From: an uncultured Anaerococcus sp. | GTDB taxonomy: Bacteria; Bacillota_A; Clostridia; Tissierellales; Peptoniphilaceae | Assembly: GCA_902488555.1 (NCBI GenBank) | Contig: CABTWT010000057.1 | Coordinates: 1-7,060, forward strand | Direction of reading: 5' to 3' | DNA length: 7,060 nt | Shown here: in pieces, positions 4,209 to 7,060 of the stretch | Position numbering within the stretch: the stretch's first letter is position 1 | Layout: every line of letters starts with the position of its first letter | Translations under genes and position numbers: made by a program | Notes under the pieces: generated by a model | Database searches by the model: none | Told to the model about the DNA's origin: nothing | Seen by the model: only the letters and a program-made list of their open reading frames with translations

Positions 4209-7060
4209 ATGGCCCAATATCACAAAGAGTATTTTGGAAAAACTGAGCGTGTGAGTTTTTCTAAATTCCCTCAAGTCTTAGATTTACCTAATTTGCTAAA
4301 AGTTCAGAAAGATTCCTATGACTGGTTCCTTAAAGAAGGTCTTGGAGAAATCCTAGAGGATATATCTCCAATAGAGGACTACAATGGCAATCTTATTCTT
4401 GAATTTGTTGGATATGAATTTGATGATGAAACAAAATATTCTATCCAAGAAGCAAAGTATAAAGATACAACTTATTCAAGAGATTTGAAGGTTAAAGCTA
4501 GACTTATTAATAAGGAAACAGAAGAAGTTAAGGAACAAGAAGTTTTCATGGGAGATTTCCCAATGATGACAGATTCAGCAACTTTTGTAATAAACGGTGC
4601 TGAAAGGGTAATTGTAAGCCAACTTGTTAGAAGCCCTGGTGTTTATTATGCAGAAGAAACTGACAAATCTGGTGATAAGCTTTATTCTTCAACTGTTATA
4701 CCAAATAGGGGTGCCTGGATAGAATTTGATACAGATGCTAGCCATACTGTAAATGTTCGTCTTGATAGAACAAGAAAACTTCCGGCAACAACTTTAGTTC
4801 GTGCCCTATTATTTGAAAGTGATGATGAGATTATAAGAGCCCTTGGCGATACTCCTCATCTTAGAACAACCCTAGAAAAAGAAAATTCTGAAACTAGCGA
4901 AGAAGCGCTAATCGAAATATATAGAAAATTAAAGCCAGGAGATCCTGCAAGTTTAGAATCTTCTCAAACTCTCATAAATAACCTATTGTTTGATGATAGA
5001 AGATATGATTTGGCAAAAGTAGGTAGGTACAAATACAACCTTAAACTTGCTTTGTGGCCAAGAATTGAAGGAAGAATTGCAGCAAGTGATGTAATCGATG
5101 GTGAAACTGGAGAAGTATTCATCAAAGAAGGTGAAACAATCGACAGAGCTACTGCTATAGCAATTGAAAATTCTGGTATTAATTCAGTTGATATCAAAAA
5201 ATTAAATAACGATGGTGAAGACCAAATTTTAAGAATAGTGGGTAACCACTTTGTTGATATAAATTCTTTTGAAGAACTTCATGATGTAGACTTTGACGTA
5301 GATGAATTCTCAGAAAAAGTTTACTATCCAGTTATGAGGGAAATAATTGATAGTGCAAGTGATAATGAAGAAATTCTTGACATGATGATTAAGAGAAAGA
5401 AAGAATTATCACCAAAGAATATCACTCGTAGCGATATACTAGCTATAGTAAACTACCAATTCAACCTATTTGAAGGTATAGGTGAAGTTGATGATATCGA
5501 CCACTTAGGAAACCGTAGGGTTCGTGGTGTTGGTGAATTACTTCAAAACCAATTTAGAGTAGGTCTTGCTCGTATGGAAAGAGTTGTTCGTGAGAGAATG
5601 ACAACCCAAGATCCAGACTTAGCAACACCTCAAGGACTTATAAATATAAAACCTGTTACAGCAGTTATAAAAGAGTTCTTTGGCTCATCACAACTTTCAC
5701 AGTTTATGGACCAAACAAATCCAATGAGTGAGCTAACTCACAAGAGGAGACTATCAGCTCTTGGACCAGGTGGTTTGTCAAGAGACCGTGCAGGTGTTGA
5801 AGTCCGTGACGTTCACGATTCACACTATGGTAGGATTTGTCCAATAGAGACCCCAGAAGGACCAAATATCGGTCTTATCACATCTCTTACAACCTATGCT
5901 AGAATCAACAAATATGGTTTCATTGAAACACCATATAGGATTGTAAAAGAAGGTGGTTATGTAACAGACGAAATAGACTACTTAACAGCAGATATAGAAG
6001 ACTCATATATCATAGCCCAAGCCAATGAGCCACTTGATGATGAAGATAGATTTATCAACGAGAGAGTATCAGGTCGTGGTCTAAACGGTGAAAATGACAT
6101 TTACCCTAGAGAAAAAATCCAATACATGGACGTTTCTCCTCAACAGATCGTATCTGTAGGAGCATCACTGATTCCTTTCTTGGAAAATGACGATTCTACC
6201 CGTGCCCTCATGGGTGCCAACATGCAACGTCAGGCAGTACCACTACTAAAATCAGAAGCTCCAATAATAGCAACTGGTATAGAACACAGGGCTGCAAAAG
6301 ACTCTGGTGTTTGTGTGGTTTCAAGAAGTGCAGGAAAAATTGTTTATGTAGGTGATGAAACTATCAAGTTAAAAAGAGATAGTGATGGCGAGATAGAAAC
6401 TTATAATCTATTAAAATTTGAAAGAGCAAACCAAGGTACAACCATCAACCAAAGACCAATAGTTAAACTTGATGACCACGTTGAAGCAAATGAAATCCTT
6501 GCAGATGGTCCATCAACAGAAAATGGTGAACTTGCCCTTGGTAAGAATATCCTAATAGCCTTTACAACATGGGAAGGTTATAACTTCGAAGATGCTATGC
6601 TACTTAACGAAGAGCTTGTAATCGACGATGTCCTAACCTCAGTTCACATAGAAGAACACGAATGTGAAGCTCGTGAGACAAAACTTGGTGCAGAAGAAAT
6701 TACCAAAGATATACCAAATGTCGGCGATGATATGAAGAAAAACCTTGATGAAAACGGGGTTATCAGAATCGGTGCTGAGGTAAAATCTGGCGATATCCTA
6801 GTTGGTAAGGTATCACCAAAAGGTGAAACAGAACTTTCACCAGAAGAAAGACTACTACGTGCAATATTTGGAGAAAAGGCTCGTGAAGTACGCGATACCA
6901 GCCTTAAAGTACCACATGGTGAACAAGGTATTGTCGTAGATGTAAAAGAGTATGACAAAAAAGATGGAGACGAATTATCTCCAGGCGTTAACAAAGTAAT
7001 AAGAGTTTATGTAGCAACCAAACGTAAGATCATGGTTGGGGATAAGATGTGCGGTCGCCA
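4209..7060 (+). CDS. rpoB: RNA polymerase beta subunit, N-terminal 950 residues, continues past window end
   Basis: RpoB forms, with RpoC, the catalytic clamp and active centre of RNA polymerase. The frame starts at ATG 4209 with AAGGAG (4194-4199) nine bases upstream and stays open to the window edge, covering about four fifths of a usual Firmicutes protein. Landmarks in order are [14 protein letters not shown] (17-30), MGDFPMMTD (114-122), [10 protein letters not shown] (138-147), the fork/Rif region with QLSQFMDQ (495-502) and [13 protein letters not shown] (510-522), [27 protein letters not shown] (668-680), the NFED acidic motif (792-795) and VGDKMCGR (943-950), whose Lys946 matches an active-site lysine. 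Residues equivalent to E. coli Asp516, His526 and Ser531 (here 501, 511, 516) are wild type, so no classic rifampicin resistance change is present. rpoC is expected downstream. Unlike the common order, rplL is not directly upstream. Confidence 0.97.
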   Translation, partial: MAQYHKEYFGKTERVSFSKFPQVLDLPNLLKVQKDSYDWFLKEGLGEILEDISPIEDYNGNLILEFVGYEFDDETKYSIQEAKYKDTTYSRDLKVKARLINKETEEVKEQEVFMGDFPMMTDSATFVINGAERVIVSQLVRSPGVYYAEETDKSGDKLYSSTVIPNRGAWIEFDTDASHTVNVRLDRTRKLPATTLVRALLFESDDEIIRALGDTPHLRTTLEKENSETSEEALIEIYRKLKPGDPASLESSQTLINNLLFDDRRYDLAKVGRYKYNLKLALWPRIEGRIAASDVIDGETGEVFIKEGETIDRATAIAIENSGINSVDIKKLNNDGEDQILRIVGNHFVDINSFEELHDVDFDVDEFSEKVYYPVMREIIDSASDNEEILDMMIKRKKELSPKNITRSDILAIVNYQFNLFEGIGEVDDIDHLGNRRVRGVGELLQNQFRVGLARMERVVRERMTTQDPDLATPQGLINIKPVTAVIKEFFGSSQLSQFMDQTNPMSELTHKRRLSALGPGGLSRDRAGVEVRDVHDSHYGRICPIETPEGPNIGLITSLTTYARINKYGFIETPYRIVKEGGYVTDEIDYLTADIEDSYIIAQANEPLDDEDRFINERVSGRGLNGENDIYPREKIQYMDVSPQQIVSVGASLIPFLENDDSTRALMGANMQRQAVPLLKSEAPIIATGIEHRAAKDSGVCVVSRSAGKIVYVGDETIKLKRDSDGEIETYNLLKFERANQGTTINQRPIVKLDDHVEANEILADGPSTENGELALGKNILIAFTTWEGYNFEDAMLLNEELVIDDVLTSVHIEEHECEARETKLGAEEITKDIPNVGDDMKKNLDENGVIRIGAEVKSGDILVGKVSPKGETELSPEERLLRAIFGEKAREVRDTSLKVPHGEQGIVVDVKEYDKKDGDELSPGVNKVIRVYVATKRKIMVGDKMCGR

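Noticed and set aside
4964..5197. 77-codon minus-strand open frame inside rpoB
   Set aside because: Antisense shadow of the conserved rpoB reading frame, with no start signal.
5691..5770. Possible rifampicin-resistance variants in the Rif region of rpoB
   Set aside because: Asp501, His511 and Ser516 match the sensitive state. Thr at the E. coli Asn518 position also occurs in rifampicin-sensitive Firmicutes such as B. subtilis.
6644..6994. 116-codon minus-strand open frame inside rpoB
   Set aside because: Ser/Thr/Phe/Pro-rich translation typical of the complement of acidic coding sequence; rpoB on the other strand is certain.

Overview
This window comes from a low-GC, AT-rich Gram-positive genome. 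The AT-biased codon use, a class III (Firmicutes-type) fructose-1,6-bisphosphatase, strong GGAGG-type ribosome binding sites and the Firmicutes-like sequence of RpoB all point to an anaerobic Firmicute. Peptoniphilaceae/Tissierellia (Anaerococcus-like) is my best guess. The genus is an inference from general resemblance, not from a search.

Layout. (1) Bases 1-251 are the right-hand end of an IS3-family (IS150-type) insertion sequence: the last 52 codons of the transposase, two perfect inverted repeats, and the right terminal inverted repeat ending in CA at 251. (2) Bases 277-3435 hold a four-gene minus-strand cluster. In order of transcription these are a four-helix membrane protein with a long charged tail, fbp (class III FBPase), and two tandem, distantly paralogous membrane proteins of about 80 residues, each with a C-terminal four-cysteine zinc ribbon. 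The spacings are 20, 8 and about 40 bases, so this looks like one operon driven from an extended -10 promoter at 3454-3462. (3) Bases 3436-3567 are a divergent promoter region. (4) On the plus strand lies a nitroreductase-family flavoprotein (3568-4074). (5) The start of rpoB follows (4209 onward, 950 complete codons, running off the window end). It is preceded by a strong consensus promoter whose -35 hexamer overlaps the nitroreductase stop codon, and by a leader of about 100 nt containing two hairpins.

How it fits together. Fbp is the gluconeogenic enzyme and RpoB is the RNA polymerase beta subunit; both are housekeeping. The less ordinary parts are the unrecognised membrane proteins flanking fbp, the insertion sequence abutting the 3' end of that operon, the probable AUU start codon of the last small gene, and the placement of rpoB behind a nitroreductase with its own promoter and structured leader instead of directly behind rplJ-rplL. 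I see no CRISPR array, tRNA, rRNA, phage or defence genes, and no convincing new multi-gene system. The best novelty candidates are the small zinc-ribbon membrane protein pair and the regulatory structures.
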